Shown here: positions 1-8,090 of the stretch, piece after piece
Layout: each line of letters begins with the position of its first letter
Numbering within the stretch: the first letter of the stretch is position 1
Assembly (NCBI GenBank): GCA_902464015.1
Contig: CABQHM010000057.1
Coordinates: forward strand, 1-20,639
Length of the DNA stretch: 20,639 nt
From: an uncultured Coriobacteriales bacterium
GTDB lineage: Bacteria; Actinomycetota; Coriobacteriia; Coriobacteriales; UMGS124
Reading direction: 5' to 3'
The notes under the pieces: model-generated
What the model saw: the letters and a program-made list of their open reading frames with translations, nothing else
Databases searched by the model: none
What the model was told of the DNA's origin: nothing
Position numbers and translations under genes: made by a program

Positions 1-111
1 CCCCGCCGCTGCCCTCCCACAGGGCCGCCACGACGTCCTTGAGCTCGGCCAGCGGGTCGAGGTGCCCGCCGGCGTCCAGCCACGCGTAGTACCCAGACCG
101 TGGCACGCCTT
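1..111 (-). pseudogene. IS3-family transposase OrfB fragment (runs off the window)
   Basis: On the minus strand one frame reads GVPRSGYYAW, then LDAGGHLDPLAEL, then about eight residues on, LWEGSGG, ending at the window edge. The SGYYAW motif followed some 20 residues later by a SGG motif is the usual layout of the N-terminal helix-turn-helix part of IS3 OrfB transposases. The frame differs from that of the IS110-like gene immediately upstream and no start codon of its own is visible, so the 5' end of this gene appears lost at the junction near 102-112. The rest of the gene, if present, lies to the left of the window. The identification rests on about 35 residues. A chance reading in GC-rich DNA is possible but the motif match is good. 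Confidence 0.5.
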
Positions 112-804
112 CATGCACCTCAGCGCGTCGACGGTCGGCTTCCACCTCGGGGCCTCGGCCAGCGCCCTCACCTTGGCCTCGAGCGCCCTCTTCTCCTCGA
201 CGGCGGCCTCGGCCCGGTCCACGTAGTGCTCCAGGGCCGCCGCGGCCGCGGGCTCGGCCATCCGAACCCCCTTGATCCACGCCCAGTGTGCCGCCGTCCA
301 GGTGGCCAGCGGCCGCCCTTCCGGGGTCCTGTTGGGGCAGCAGTGGCCGTGGCGCAGCAGGAACTTGGAGAGCCGCTGCTTGGCCGCGACGACCTCGTCG
401 CGGGCGTCGGCCAGGGCGCGGGACAGGTCGCGGGCGGCCTCGCACTCCTCGTCGGGCACGTGCACCTCGCGGACCTCGTGCATGGCGAGCTGCTTTGCGA
501 GGGACTCGGCGTCCCTCCTGTCGGTCTTCACCCTCCTGTCGGCGGCGGGCCTGAGCATCTTCGACACGGCGCCCACGACGCAGTCGACGCCGAGGGCGCG
601 GAGCTCCCGGCAGAGGTGGAAGCCCGTGACGCCGGACTCGTAGACGGCCCTGGGCGCCTCGGAGGAGAGGGCCCAGTCGGCGACGGCGGCCGGGTCGTAG
701 GCGAACGTCTTGCGTTCGACCTCGCCGGTGTAGGGGTTGAAGGCGCACCCCTTGATGCTGCGCGCGTGGACGTCGAGGCCAATGGAGGTCGTATAATCAG
801 ACAT
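109..804 (-). pseudogene. IS110-family transposase, N-terminal RuvC-like half, truncated
   Basis: The minus-strand frame from ATG at 804, preceded by GGAGAGGGG, begins MSDYTTSIGLDVHARS and has the IS110 RuvC-like acidic residues: D11 (GLDVH), E56 (YESG), D95 and D98 (KTDRRDA). A helical middle region follows (AAAALEHYVDRAEAAVEEKRA in the coiled-coil position). The family then has a Transposase_20 domain with the catalytic serine, but here similarity stops at VDALRCMK, about residue 232, and IS3-like sequence follows in another frame. Family members usually run to 340-420 residues, so the serine-bearing domain is missing and the protein should be inactive for recombination. The original frame stays open to the window edge, so a fused product could still be made. 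Confidence 0.75.
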
Positions 805-805
805 G

Positions 806-960
806 CGACCCCTCTCCTGTCTGTGGCAACCTGGCCGGTTGCGTGCGGGTGGACACCGACATTATCGGCCCCGACCCACGGGATTCCCAGCTTGGGACGA
901 CATGCAGCAGGGGCTCGTTGATGCTCTGCTCATATCGTCTTAAGACCTCAAATCCCCCTG
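806..960 (-). ncRNA. Possible IS110 bridge RNA in the transposase leader
   Basis: IS110-group elements carry a structured bridge RNA in the non-coding end upstream of the transposase start. The corresponding stretch here has three clean hairpins in a row: GCAACC/GGTTGC (826-831 with 837-842), a bulged stem joining 842-850 with 874-880 that encloses CCGA/TCGG (856-859 with 865-868), and TCCCA/TGGGA (885-889 with 893-897). The order and position fit a bridge RNA. The limits are approximate, I cannot identify the target- and donor-binding loops, and the left end of the element is not resolved. Confidence 0.35.
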
Positions 961-993
961 GAAAAGGGTCGTGAGATGCACGAGGCGCGTTTT

Positions 994-1061
994 GACTACT
1001 CCGAAACTCGTTTCCTGCCAATGCACTCGGGAAAACTACTCCGAACCTCGTTTTGCTGCCA
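994..1061. repeat. Two-copy direct repeat, 40-bp period
   Basis: The core ACTACTCCGAA at 995-1005 recurs at 1035-1045. Each copy continues as ACTCGTTTCCTGCCA or CCTCGTTTTGCTGCCA, giving about 26-bp copies that differ at a few positions. The repeat lies between the end of the aldo/keto reductase gene and the IS110 leader. The second copy is preceded by GAAAACTAC, the same string that opens two units of the 23-bp array at 8091-8205. Confidence 0.8.
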
Positions 1062-1086
1062 AAAGACCCCGGAACCGTCCCGCCCC

Positions 1087-2274
1087 CTACCTCTCAATCC
1101 CCAGCGCCTCCACGCAGCGGGCGAGCTCGGCGCGGATGGCGATGTGCTGGGGGCAGGCTCGCTCGCAGGCGCCACAGCCGATGCACTCGGTGGTGCGCCT
1201 GTGGCCGTGCTTGCCCACGAGCCAGCCCTCCTGACGCAGCGCCGCGTCCTTGTCGCCGTAGATCGTGAGGTAGTTCATGCCCGTGAACGTGCCTGAGACG
1301 CCGATGTCCATAGGGCACACCTTGGCGCAATAGTTGCAGGTAGTGCAGGGGATAAGCGGAATTTCGGCCAGCTTTTGGCGAGCGGTATCGAGCACGGCGC
1401 GCCCCTCGTCGCCCAGGCCCTCAAAGTCTGCCATGGCAGCGATATTGTCGCGCATCTGCTCGAGGTTGCTCATGCCGGAGAGCACGGTGATGACGCCGGG
1501 CAGGTCGGCGGCGAAGCGGATGGCCCACGCAGCGGGGGAGAGCTGCGGCTTTGCCTGCTCAAACACCTCGCGCACGGATGCGGGCGGGTTGGCGAGCAAG
1601 CCTCCCTTGACCGGCTCCATCACGATGACGGGCTTGCCGTGGGCGCGCGCCACCTCGTAGCAGCGGCGCGACTGCACGGCGGGGTTGTCCCAGTCGGCGT
1701 AGTTTATCTGCAGCTGCACGAACTCCATCTCGGGGTGGGCGTGCAGGATCTCGTCGAGCTCCTCGGGCGTGGGGTGAAACGAGAATCCCACATGGCGGAT
1801 GAGCCCCTCGGCCTTCTTGCGCTGCACAAACTCCCACTGGCCGAAGTCGTCGAAGAAGTGCGTGCGGGTCTCGCCCAGGTTGTGTAGCAGGTAGAAGTCG
1901 AAGTAGCCGGCGCCGGTGCGGGCGAGCGACTCGTCGAAGCGCGCCTCGGCCTCCTCCTTGCTGGCACAGTTGATCCATGCGGCGCTCTTGGTGGCAAGCT
2001 GGTAGCTCTCGCGCGGGTGGCGCTCCACAAGCGCCTGCCGGATGGCCTTTTCGCTACCCTCGTACGCCCAGGCGGTGTCGAAGTAGGTGAAGCCGGCGGT
2101 AAGGAACTCGTCGACCATCTGTTTGGTCTGCTCGATGTCGATGGCACCCTTCTCGCCCTCTGCCTGGGGTTGCAGCTGCGGCAGGCGCATGAGGCCAAAG
2201 CCAAGCTTCTTGATGTCCGCTCCGAGCTGGGATTCGTGTGCGTTGGGCCATTGGCGTTCTCTCCCATCTCCCAT
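1087..2274 (-). CDS. Aldo/keto reductase with C-terminal two-cluster ferredoxin domain
   Basis: The 395-residue protein has an AKR TIM-barrel core starting at KKLGFGLMRLP. The catalytic tetrad is visible as D66 (FDTA), Y71 (AYEGSE), K96 (ATKS) and H131 (LLHN). The C-terminus carries two CxxCxxCxxxC clusters, C310-C320 and C364-C374, typical of 2[4Fe-4S] ferredoxins. This architecture belongs to a common anaerobe family of predicted Fe-S oxidoreductases whose substrates are mostly unknown; it is probably cytoplasmic and coupled to ferredoxin. I chose the ATG at 2274; a TTG at 2307 would add 11 residues with no better ribosome binding site, and neither site is strong. A paralogue with the same architecture lies at 15685-16812. 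The gene is divergent from the flavocytochrome gene and ends 83 bases before the repeat and transposon scar. Confidence 0.9.
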   Translation of the reverse strand: MGDGRERQWPNAHESQLGADIKKLGFGLMRLPQLQPQAEGEKGAIDIEQTKQMVDEFLTAGFTYFDTAWAYEGSEKAIRQALVERHPRESYQLATKSAAWINCASKEEAEARFDESLARTGAGYFDFYLLHNLGETRTHFFDDFGQWEFVQRKKAEGLIRHVGFSFHPTPEELDEILHAHPEMEFVQLQINYADWDNPAVQSRRCYEVARAHGKPVIVMEPVKGGLLANPPASVREVFEQAKPQLSPAAWAIRFAADLPGVITVLSGMSNLEQMRDNIAAMADFEGLGDEGRAVLDTARQKLAEIPLIPCTTCNYCAKVCPMDIGVSGTFTGMNYLTIYGDKDAALRQEGWLVGKHGHRRTTECIGCGACERACPQHIAIRAELARCVEALGIER

Positions 2275-2389
2275 GGACCCGCCCTTGGCGGCTTGCGTGC
2301 ATGGCAAGAGGACAGCGCTGGCCGCGGGCCCAATCCAGGCAGGTGAGTTGCGGCAAACTAAAACAGCAGGTCAGCTGGGTTGTAAGGGC

Positions 2390-2419
2390 TTGCATACGGG
2401 CCTGTCGAGGGCGTAATGT
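2390..2419 (+). promoter_or_regulatory. Candidate sigma70-type promoter for the flavocytochrome gene
   Basis: TTGCAT at 2390-2395 and TAATGT at 2414-2419 are separated by 18 bases. A start of transcription near 2426 would leave a leader of about 59 bases before the GTG at 2485 and would exclude the ATG at 2416 as the translation start. Based on consensus matching only. Confidence 0.4.
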
Positions 2420-2484
2420 TGCGGTATCTGCGTTTGCAAGGGATGCTTGGCAAGGGGACGCTCAAAAAGAATGGGGGAATCAAG

Positions 2485-5097
2485 GTGAAGGCCCTCGGTC
2501 TTGCTTGTTGCGAAAAGAGTTGCACGCGTGCGCGCGGCTCCGCTCGGGGCTGGCTTGCGCTTTTCTTCGCGGTGCTGTGCGCAGTGGTGTGTATGTCTTG
2601 CGGGATGGCGGGTGCCGCCGAAGCCCAGGCGCAAGACAGCCAGAGCGGCGACGAGCTCACCAGCGTTGTCTTGGGCAACTTCGTGCTGCGCATTCCTTCG
2701 GATGCGACGTTCGAGAAACTTGCTTCAAGCGATGTCGATGCTGAGCTGCAGAAATCGGGCGTCTTTAATGGAACGGTCGATTGCGGGAGCCTGTGTCGTA
2801 TCGAGGCGGCCGATGGAACGACCGTGTATGCGTATGCGTGCCGGGCGCTCATGGATGCCAACGATGTGGAGTGGGCAAACCGGACAACGGACGAGGTCGC
2901 GCTGCAGGAGCGCGGCGAGTGGTTTGCCAGCCAGCTCTTGTACAGCGATGCCTTGTTGACGACCGCAGTGCGCTATGTCGGTTGTTTGCATTACGACGTG
3001 GAAGAGCAACCGCTGACGTTCTTCTGCTTTAGCGGCTATGTGCTGCGGGCGGGCTGTGCCGTGGGGTTTGTTTCTCTTCCCTCTGGCTATGTCTCCGTAA
3101 TTGCCTTTGTGTTCGATCTTTCCCAGAGCGCAGGCGCCGTGTCGCTTGTGGACGGCGTGGTTCCCCTGTTGGAAGTGGGCAATGGGTTTACAACGGCCGA
3201 AATGATTGAGGCTGCTTTTGAAGAAGACTACGAGGCGAGCGGGGATGCGCTTGCGTCGTATGGCATAACGTATGGTGACGAGGAGACCGGTCCCTATAAG
3301 GACGGCTATTACGAAAGTTCCATGCGTAGTTGGACGGATCATTCCCCCATGGCGTGCGTCCAGGTGACCGACGGCAAGATTGCCGCCGTCGAGGTTGCTG
3401 ATAATCTTGTGTACCTTGGTTTTGGCACGGCTGCTTTGGAGCAGCTTCCTTCAGCCATTGTGGCCGCCAACGGCATTGAGGGAGTCGATGCCGTTTCCGG
3501 TGCGACTCTGACGAGCGAGTTTATTCTCTGTGCGGTGCAGGAGTGCCTGGTGCAGGCCACGGCGTGCCCGTTTGATGCGGCGGCGCGCGAGGGGGTCTTG
3601 CCGCGAGATGAGGTTGACTTCGGGACATGCTACCGCTGCCATGACGACAACCTCGAAAAGACAAACCATGCCCCCAGCAGGTGGCAGTCTACAGAGGGTC
3701 AGGTCATCGACCCCCATGACATGCCTGCCATCGACGCCCACGCCGGCGTTAACATCACCTGTGACGATTGCCACGTTGTGGGCGAGGCTCCCGTTATGAT
3801 GTGCGCCCAGTGCCACGACGGCATGGCTGAGGTTCCCGAGGGCTGGACAATCCCCGACCCCAGCATCAACGCCTTGGCCGACCATATGGATGTTGTCCCC
3901 CTCGACACATGCGGCTCCTGCCACGATGGCGCCGTTGTGCGCGAACTCGACATGGCGCAGGCGTCGGCCGGATATTCCTGGTGCGGTGAGCCCTTTGACT
4001 TCCACGACATGTCCGCCGACTTGAAGAACGGACACGCCATTCTCCTGGGGAACTTCGACTGCCAAACCTGCCACGCAGAGAGGTCTGTCGCAACATGCGT
4101 TACCTGTCATGCCGGCGTCTTCACCGAAGAGACCCTTCCCTGGGGATGGACTGCAGGGCAGGCCGACCGGCCCGCTGCCGGCCTGACCGACGGCGAGTAC
4201 GTCGCCGAGGGCAAGGGCATCAGCGGCGACGTGCCCGTGACCGTCGAGGTCAAGGACGGCAAGATTGCCGAGGTCACCGTGGGCGACAACTCCGAGACCC
4301 AGGGCATCGGCTCCCAGGCCATCGAGCAGCTCCCCGACGCCATCGTCGAGGCCAACGGCACCGAGGGCGTCGACGCCGTCTCCGGCGCCACCGTCACCTC
4401 CAAGGCCATCTTCACCGCCGTCGACGACTGCCTCGAACAAGCCGGCACGACCGACGTGGTACCTGCGGGCCCCACGGCCGACAAACTCGCTGATGAGGCC
4501 GGCACCCTTGCCGACGGCACCTACACCGCTTCTGCCAGGTGCAGTGGCGGTATCGTGCCCGTGACCGTGACCTACGAGGACGGCGGGGTTGTCTGTATCG
4601 AGATTGAAAACGATAGCGCGCTCGTGGGGGATGACTTCAAGGCGGTTCTTGCGGCTATCATTGGCTGCCGAAGCCAAGCCGTAAAGACTGCGGTTGAGAT
4701 CGATAGAACGGCTGTCGAAAACGCCGTCGCTGCCGCCGAGTTTTCGGTTGACGCCGCCATTGAGGCCGCCTCCGCTGCTGAGGCCGCCGCTCCCGCAGCC
4801 GAGTCCGGCACCCTGACAGACGGCACCCTAACCGATGGCGCCTACACCGCCTCGGGTAAGGGCTACGACGGCGAAGTTCCCGTGACCGTCACGATTGAGG
4901 GTGGCAAGATCGCCTCCGTCACGGTTGGCTACAACTATGCAACCTCGGGCATCAGTCTCATGGCCATCAACCAACTCCCCGCCAAGATCGTGGCCGCCAA
5001 CGGCACCGAGGGCGTCGATGCCGTCTCCGGCGCCACCGTAACCTCCAAGGCCATCTTCACCGCCGTCAACAGCTGCCTTAAGCAGGCTGCTTCCTAG
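2485..5097 (+). CDS. Exported multihaem flavocytochrome: FMN-bind, six c-type haems, three more FMN-bind-like modules
   Basis: The 870-residue protein starts at GTG 2485, behind GGGGGA. It has a positively charged n-region and a hydrophobic stretch (LALFFAVLCAVVC), then AGAAEA, a likely signal peptidase site. After an unrecognised N-terminal domain comes an FMN-bind module with SGAT at 338-341. Then follow six CxxCH haem sites at residues 382, 426, 440, 476, 526 and 538. Next are an FMN-bind module with SGAT at 633-636, a degenerate module lacking SGAT, an Ala-rich linker, and a last module with SGAT at 848-851. SGAT threonines of this family carry FMN attached covalently by an ApbE-type flavin transferase; no apbE is seen here. 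The protein should shuttle electrons outside the membrane, probably to a soluble or Tat-exported reductase. The partner is not identified. No membrane anchor is present beyond the signal segment. Confidence 0.85.
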   Translation: MKALGLACCEKSCTRARGSARGWLALFFAVLCAVVCMSCGMAGAAEAQAQDSQSGDELTSVVLGNFVLRIPSDATFEKLASSDVDAELQKSGVFNGTVDCGSLCRIEAADGTTVYAYACRALMDANDVEWANRTTDEVALQERGEWFASQLLYSDALLTTAVRYVGCLHYDVEEQPLTFFCFSGYVLRAGCAVGFVSLPSGYVSVIAFVFDLSQSAGAVSLVDGVVPLLEVGNGFTTAEMIEAAFEEDYEASGDALASYGITYGDEETGPYKDGYYESSMRSWTDHSPMACVQVTDGKIAAVEVADNLVYLGFGTAALEQLPSAIVAANGIEGVDAVSGATLTSEFILCAVQECLVQATACPFDAAAREGVLPRDEVDFGTCYRCHDDNLEKTNHAPSRWQSTEGQVIDPHDMPAIDAHAGVNITCDDCHVVGEAPVMMCAQCHDGMAEVPEGWTIPDPSINALADHMDVVPLDTCGSCHDGAVVRELDMAQASAGYSWCGEPFDFHDMSADLKNGHAILLGNFDCQTCHAERSVATCVTCHAGVFTEETLPWGWTAGQADRPAAGLTDGEYVAEGKGISGDVPVTVEVKDGKIAEVTVGDNSETQGIGSQAIEQLPDAIVEANGTEGVDAVSGATVTSKAIFTAVDDCLEQAGTTDVVPAGPTADKLADEAGTLADGTYTASARCSGGIVPVTVTYEDGGVVCIEIENDSALVGDDFKAVLAAIIGCRSQAVKTAVEIDRTAVENAVAAAEFSVDAAIEAASAAEAAAPAAESGTLTDGTLTDGAYTASGKGYDGEVPVTVTIEGGKIASVTVGYNYATSGISLMAINQLPAKIVAANGTEGVDAVSGATVTSKAIFTAVNSCLKQAAS

Positions 5098-5118
5098 GCA
5101 TATGTCCTCGTCATTTGA

Positions 5119-5152
5119 GCCCAGGCGGCTTTAGCCTCCTGTCCGCCTGGGC
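5119..5152. terminator. GC-rich hairpin between convergent genes
   Basis: GCCCAGGCGG at 5119-5128 pairs perfectly with CCGCCTGGGC at 5143-5152 across a 14-base loop. It lies 21 bases after the flavocytochrome stop and 42 bases beyond the helicase stop, so it could serve both genes. There is no T-tract on either side, so it is not a classical intrinsic terminator. Confidence 0.5.
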
Positions 5153-5194
5153 CCGCGATTCGACCAACGTGCAGCCTCAACGAGCGTGCGCCTC

Positions 5195-7963
5195 TTAAAA
5201 CCTCCTGCGCGACTGGCGGCGAAAGCACCGCTCGCATATGCCGAAGCGGTGTCCCCAGGGAAGAGGGCGTCCGCACGACGAGCAGCGGCGCCCCTCGTAG
5301 CTTTGCCGCGCAAGGAAGGACGAGATGTCGGTTGAGACCTCATCGCGCAGAAGGGCGACGTCGTCGACGCTTACGAGCGACGCAGTGGGATGCCCATCTC
5401 CCGGGCCCAGCAAATAGGCTCCGACCAGGTCGAGCTTGTCGTAGACCGTCTGCATGGACTCGAGGTCGTCCTGGTCCCAGCCCTTGTCGAAGTCGGGCAG
5501 CGGCGCCTTTGCCACATGGGCGCGCAGTATTGCCTCCCACAGGTCGAGCGCACACGCGTTGCCCGACTTGAAAGGCAGCGTCGCGAAGGCATACACCGTC
5601 CGCGCGTCGGTCGTGGTCTTCTCTGCCCTCTCTGCGAGCATGGCCTCTTCCGAGTAGTCGGCGCAGCGGAAGGGCGCCGGCGCCTTCGCGTTTGACCAGG
5701 CGTCAAAGAGCGCGGAGACGGGCGCGTCGATGTCCAGCAGAGTTCGGGGAAACGCGAGCGTCGCGCTGCGGACGGAGCGCACCTTCGCAGCCAGGGCATC
5801 GGCCACAAACTCGGGGTCTATGGCAGACGCCGCCTCGCCGGCCTCGGTGTAGCCATAGCGCCCTGCTCGCCCGGCGATCTGCTTGACCTCGCCGGGAGTC
5901 AGCATCACGCGCTCACGACCGTTGAACTTGTCATGCTGCAGGAACACCACGCGCTTCACCGGCAGGTTGAGTCCCATGCCGATGGCGTCGGTTGCCACAA
6001 CAACCTCGGCGTCGCCCTCGCGAAAGCGACGCGCCTCGGCCTGGCGCACGGCATGGGGGAGCGCCCCGTACACCACGCAGCAGGTGCGGCCCGCGTTGTG
6101 GAGCTCCGCCGCTGCGGCGTGGACGTCGCGTTTTGAGAAGGCGATGCAGGCGTCGCCCGGCTGCACGTCTTCGGGGAAGCGCACAAGCTGGGGAAACGGC
6201 AACAGCGGGTTCAGGCGCTCGTGGCGCTGCACGCGATAGGTGTCGCCAAAGCGCTCGCGACATCCGTCCAAGACGCGCCGTACGATGTCGAGGCCCTCCG
6301 GCGCGCAGCATATGTGCAGCTCATCGGCATCGACACCGATAAGTGCGCGGCTCCAGGCCCCGCCGCGGTTGGGGTCGCCCAGCATTTGCGCCTCGTCGAT
6401 CACAGCCACGTCCCACATGCCCTGGGGGTCGAACATCTCGACGGTGGAAGCGACGTGCCGGGCCCCTTCCACAAGGCGGCGCTCTTCTCCGGTCACGAGC
6501 GAGCAGGGGCAGCCGCGTTCGTTCGACGTGTCGGCCACCTCTGCGGCAAGAAGGCGCAGCGGCCCAAGGTAGAGGGCGCACTTGGCGTCTCTAAACGCCG
6601 TGAGCGCATCATGGGTCTTGCCGGCGTTCGTGGGGCCAACGTGAATGATAATCTTGCGGGGATGCAGGCGACGCGAGGGATATCCCAGGTAGGGATCGGC
6701 TTTGGCGGATACCGCTGCCTCGGCGTACGCGCGCCTCAAGGCCGCCTGAAGCGCTCGCTCGCCCTCTCTGCCTGCAGCCAGGTCTGCGCCCAACGCGCGC
6801 AGCTTCGGATTGGCAGACGTGCACAGCGCATCAATATAGGTGTCCGTATCAAAAGAGCGGCACAATGCGGCCTCGAAGGAGGGCATCCGATATGCGAGAA
6901 GCTGGTTCATCACGTAGTCGTGAACATCGGAGCCGATGATTGACGACCCAAGCCGATTAAGCTCGCGGTCGGCCTTCAACAGGTCGCGATACGCGCGCTC
7001 CGAAAGGTCCTGCTCCTGGTTTTTCTTTTGGGTCTTGGCACCCAGCGTGCGGGCCAGGGACCGACGCCAGGCGCCGTTGTCACCCATGACGCGCACGGCG
7101 ACTTCGAGGTTGGTGTCGGACATCCTCATGAAGCCATGCTTGCCATATGCGCAAAGCTGGAACTCGTCGTCGGCGGCCTTGCGTGCGAGCTCGCTCACGA
7201 GCCGGTCGCAATATGCCTGCTCACCGCCGAGCAAGGCGAACATGTCGCGGTTCGGCGGATACTGCTCGACAAGGCTTTTGTGCAGGAGAAGCTTTGTGCG
7301 CGCCTGGCGGGAGTCTCGCACGGATCGAAGCAGGTCGTCGGTCCTGGCACCGGTGCGCTGGGCCATTTCGTTGCGATAGGCTTGCAGGATCCCTGCCGGA
7401 ACGCCGCTGTCACTTGTTGCTTGCTGCCAAGACGAGAGTGTCTCCACAAGGAGGGTTTTGTAGGCGTCGGACGTTTTGAGGTCGCGCAGCCAGTGCCGCT
7501 CGCAGTCGTGCGTACGCTGGTAGTCCTTCTCGATTGTCGAGCGGGCCAGGCGCTGAGCCGTGCTGGATCGTTCGGCAAGCCAGGACGCGAGCACCGGGTC
7601 TTTGCCAGGATGGGCAAACCGACTTGCATACTCTTCGGATTCGTCCTTGCGCGTCCTGCGCCATGCGTAGCCTGAGAGTTCCTCGAAGGCGGGACTTGCT
7701 TCCAGCACGGCTACGAATCGTGCCTCGAGCTCCAGATATTCACGCTCTTGAGGAGCGAGCCATAGGTCGAGGTCTGCAGACGGGAGCGCATCGTCGGCCG
7801 CTCCGTCCATGGAAGCGGCGGTGTTCCAAGCGTCCTCGACGATTCGCTCAAGCTCGTTGAGGCGCCACAGCTCGCGCGGATCGAAGGCCCCACGCCTGGA
7901 AGGTCTGCCAGGGGTCCTGTCGTCCTGCTTGGGGGTGGTGCTCTCGGCTTGTGTATCCTTCAA
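5195..7963 (-). CDS. SUV3-like DExH-box RNA helicase with C-terminal zinc-ribbon-like motif
   Basis: The 922-residue protein has a helicase core in its second half. Walker A GPTNAGKTH is near residue 443 (DNA 6610-6636), followed by the DEAQ box (VIDEAQM), ATDAIGMGLNLP, and the motif VI-like QIAGRAGRYG. The GPTNxGKT and IDEAQ forms resemble the SUV3 branch of Ski2-like RNA helicases, which work with exoribonucleases in RNA decay. The last 30 residues hold two CxxC pairs (CSSC and CERC), a likely zinc ribbon. The first 440 residues are helical and charged and I do not recognise them. The start is taken as TTG 7963 with AAGGAG at 7974-7979. The upstream TTG at 8002 overlaps the predicted -10 region and is unlikely. 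The role in RNA turnover is inferred from the family. Confidence 0.85.
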   Translation of the reverse strand: MKDTQAESTTPKQDDRTPGRPSRRGAFDPRELWRLNELERIVEDAWNTAASMDGAADDALPSADLDLWLAPQEREYLELEARFVAVLEASPAFEELSGYAWRRTRKDESEEYASRFAHPGKDPVLASWLAERSSTAQRLARSTIEKDYQRTHDCERHWLRDLKTSDAYKTLLVETLSSWQQATSDSGVPAGILQAYRNEMAQRTGARTDDLLRSVRDSRQARTKLLLHKSLVEQYPPNRDMFALLGGEQAYCDRLVSELARKAADDEFQLCAYGKHGFMRMSDTNLEVAVRVMGDNGAWRRSLARTLGAKTQKKNQEQDLSERAYRDLLKADRELNRLGSSIIGSDVHDYVMNQLLAYRMPSFEAALCRSFDTDTYIDALCTSANPKLRALGADLAAGREGERALQAALRRAYAEAAVSAKADPYLGYPSRRLHPRKIIIHVGPTNAGKTHDALTAFRDAKCALYLGPLRLLAAEVADTSNERGCPCSLVTGEERRLVEGARHVASTVEMFDPQGMWDVAVIDEAQMLGDPNRGGAWSRALIGVDADELHICCAPEGLDIVRRVLDGCRERFGDTYRVQRHERLNPLLPFPQLVRFPEDVQPGDACIAFSKRDVHAAAAELHNAGRTCCVVYGALPHAVRQAEARRFREGDAEVVVATDAIGMGLNLPVKRVVFLQHDKFNGRERVMLTPGEVKQIAGRAGRYGYTEAGEAASAIDPEFVADALAAKVRSVRSATLAFPRTLLDIDAPVSALFDAWSNAKAPAPFRCADYSEEAMLAERAEKTTTDARTVYAFATLPFKSGNACALDLWEAILRAHVAKAPLPDFDKGWDQDDLESMQTVYDKLDLVGAYLLGPGDGHPTASLVSVDDVALLRDEVSTDISSFLARQSYEGRRCSSCGRPLPWGHRFGICERCFRRQSRRRF

Positions 7964-8005
7964 TGCGGCCAGACTCCTTGTGGTGAAAACCTGCGTTTGC
8001 AAGAT

Positions 8006-8037
8006 TGTATATGCCCAGCCAAGCTCCGGATTGTCAA
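8006..8037 (-). promoter_or_regulatory. Candidate promoter of the helicase gene
   Basis: On the minus strand a perfect TTGACA (8032-8037) is followed by an AT-rich GCATATACAAT segment (8004-8014). Depending on the -10 chosen, the spacer is 17 (GCATAT), 20 (TATACA) or 22 bases (TACAAT). The -35 is convincing but the -10 is ambiguous. It places the transcript start near 7997, compatible with the TTG start at 7963. Confidence 0.45.
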
Positions 8038-8090
8038 ATCATCCCACAGCTAGCGCTCGCATGTCCCGTGACTCGAATGGACCACCGGCC

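Noticed and set aside
100..921. A 273-codon plus-strand frame over the transposase remnant
   Set aside because: It is antisense to the IS110 RuvC-like domain, which has its catalytic residues and start signal; composition is typical of a shadow frame.
3451..4677. A 408-codon minus-strand frame opposite the flavocytochrome gene
   Set aside because: Low-complexity Gly/Val/Asp/His reading antisense to haem and FMN-bind modules; no start signal or homology.
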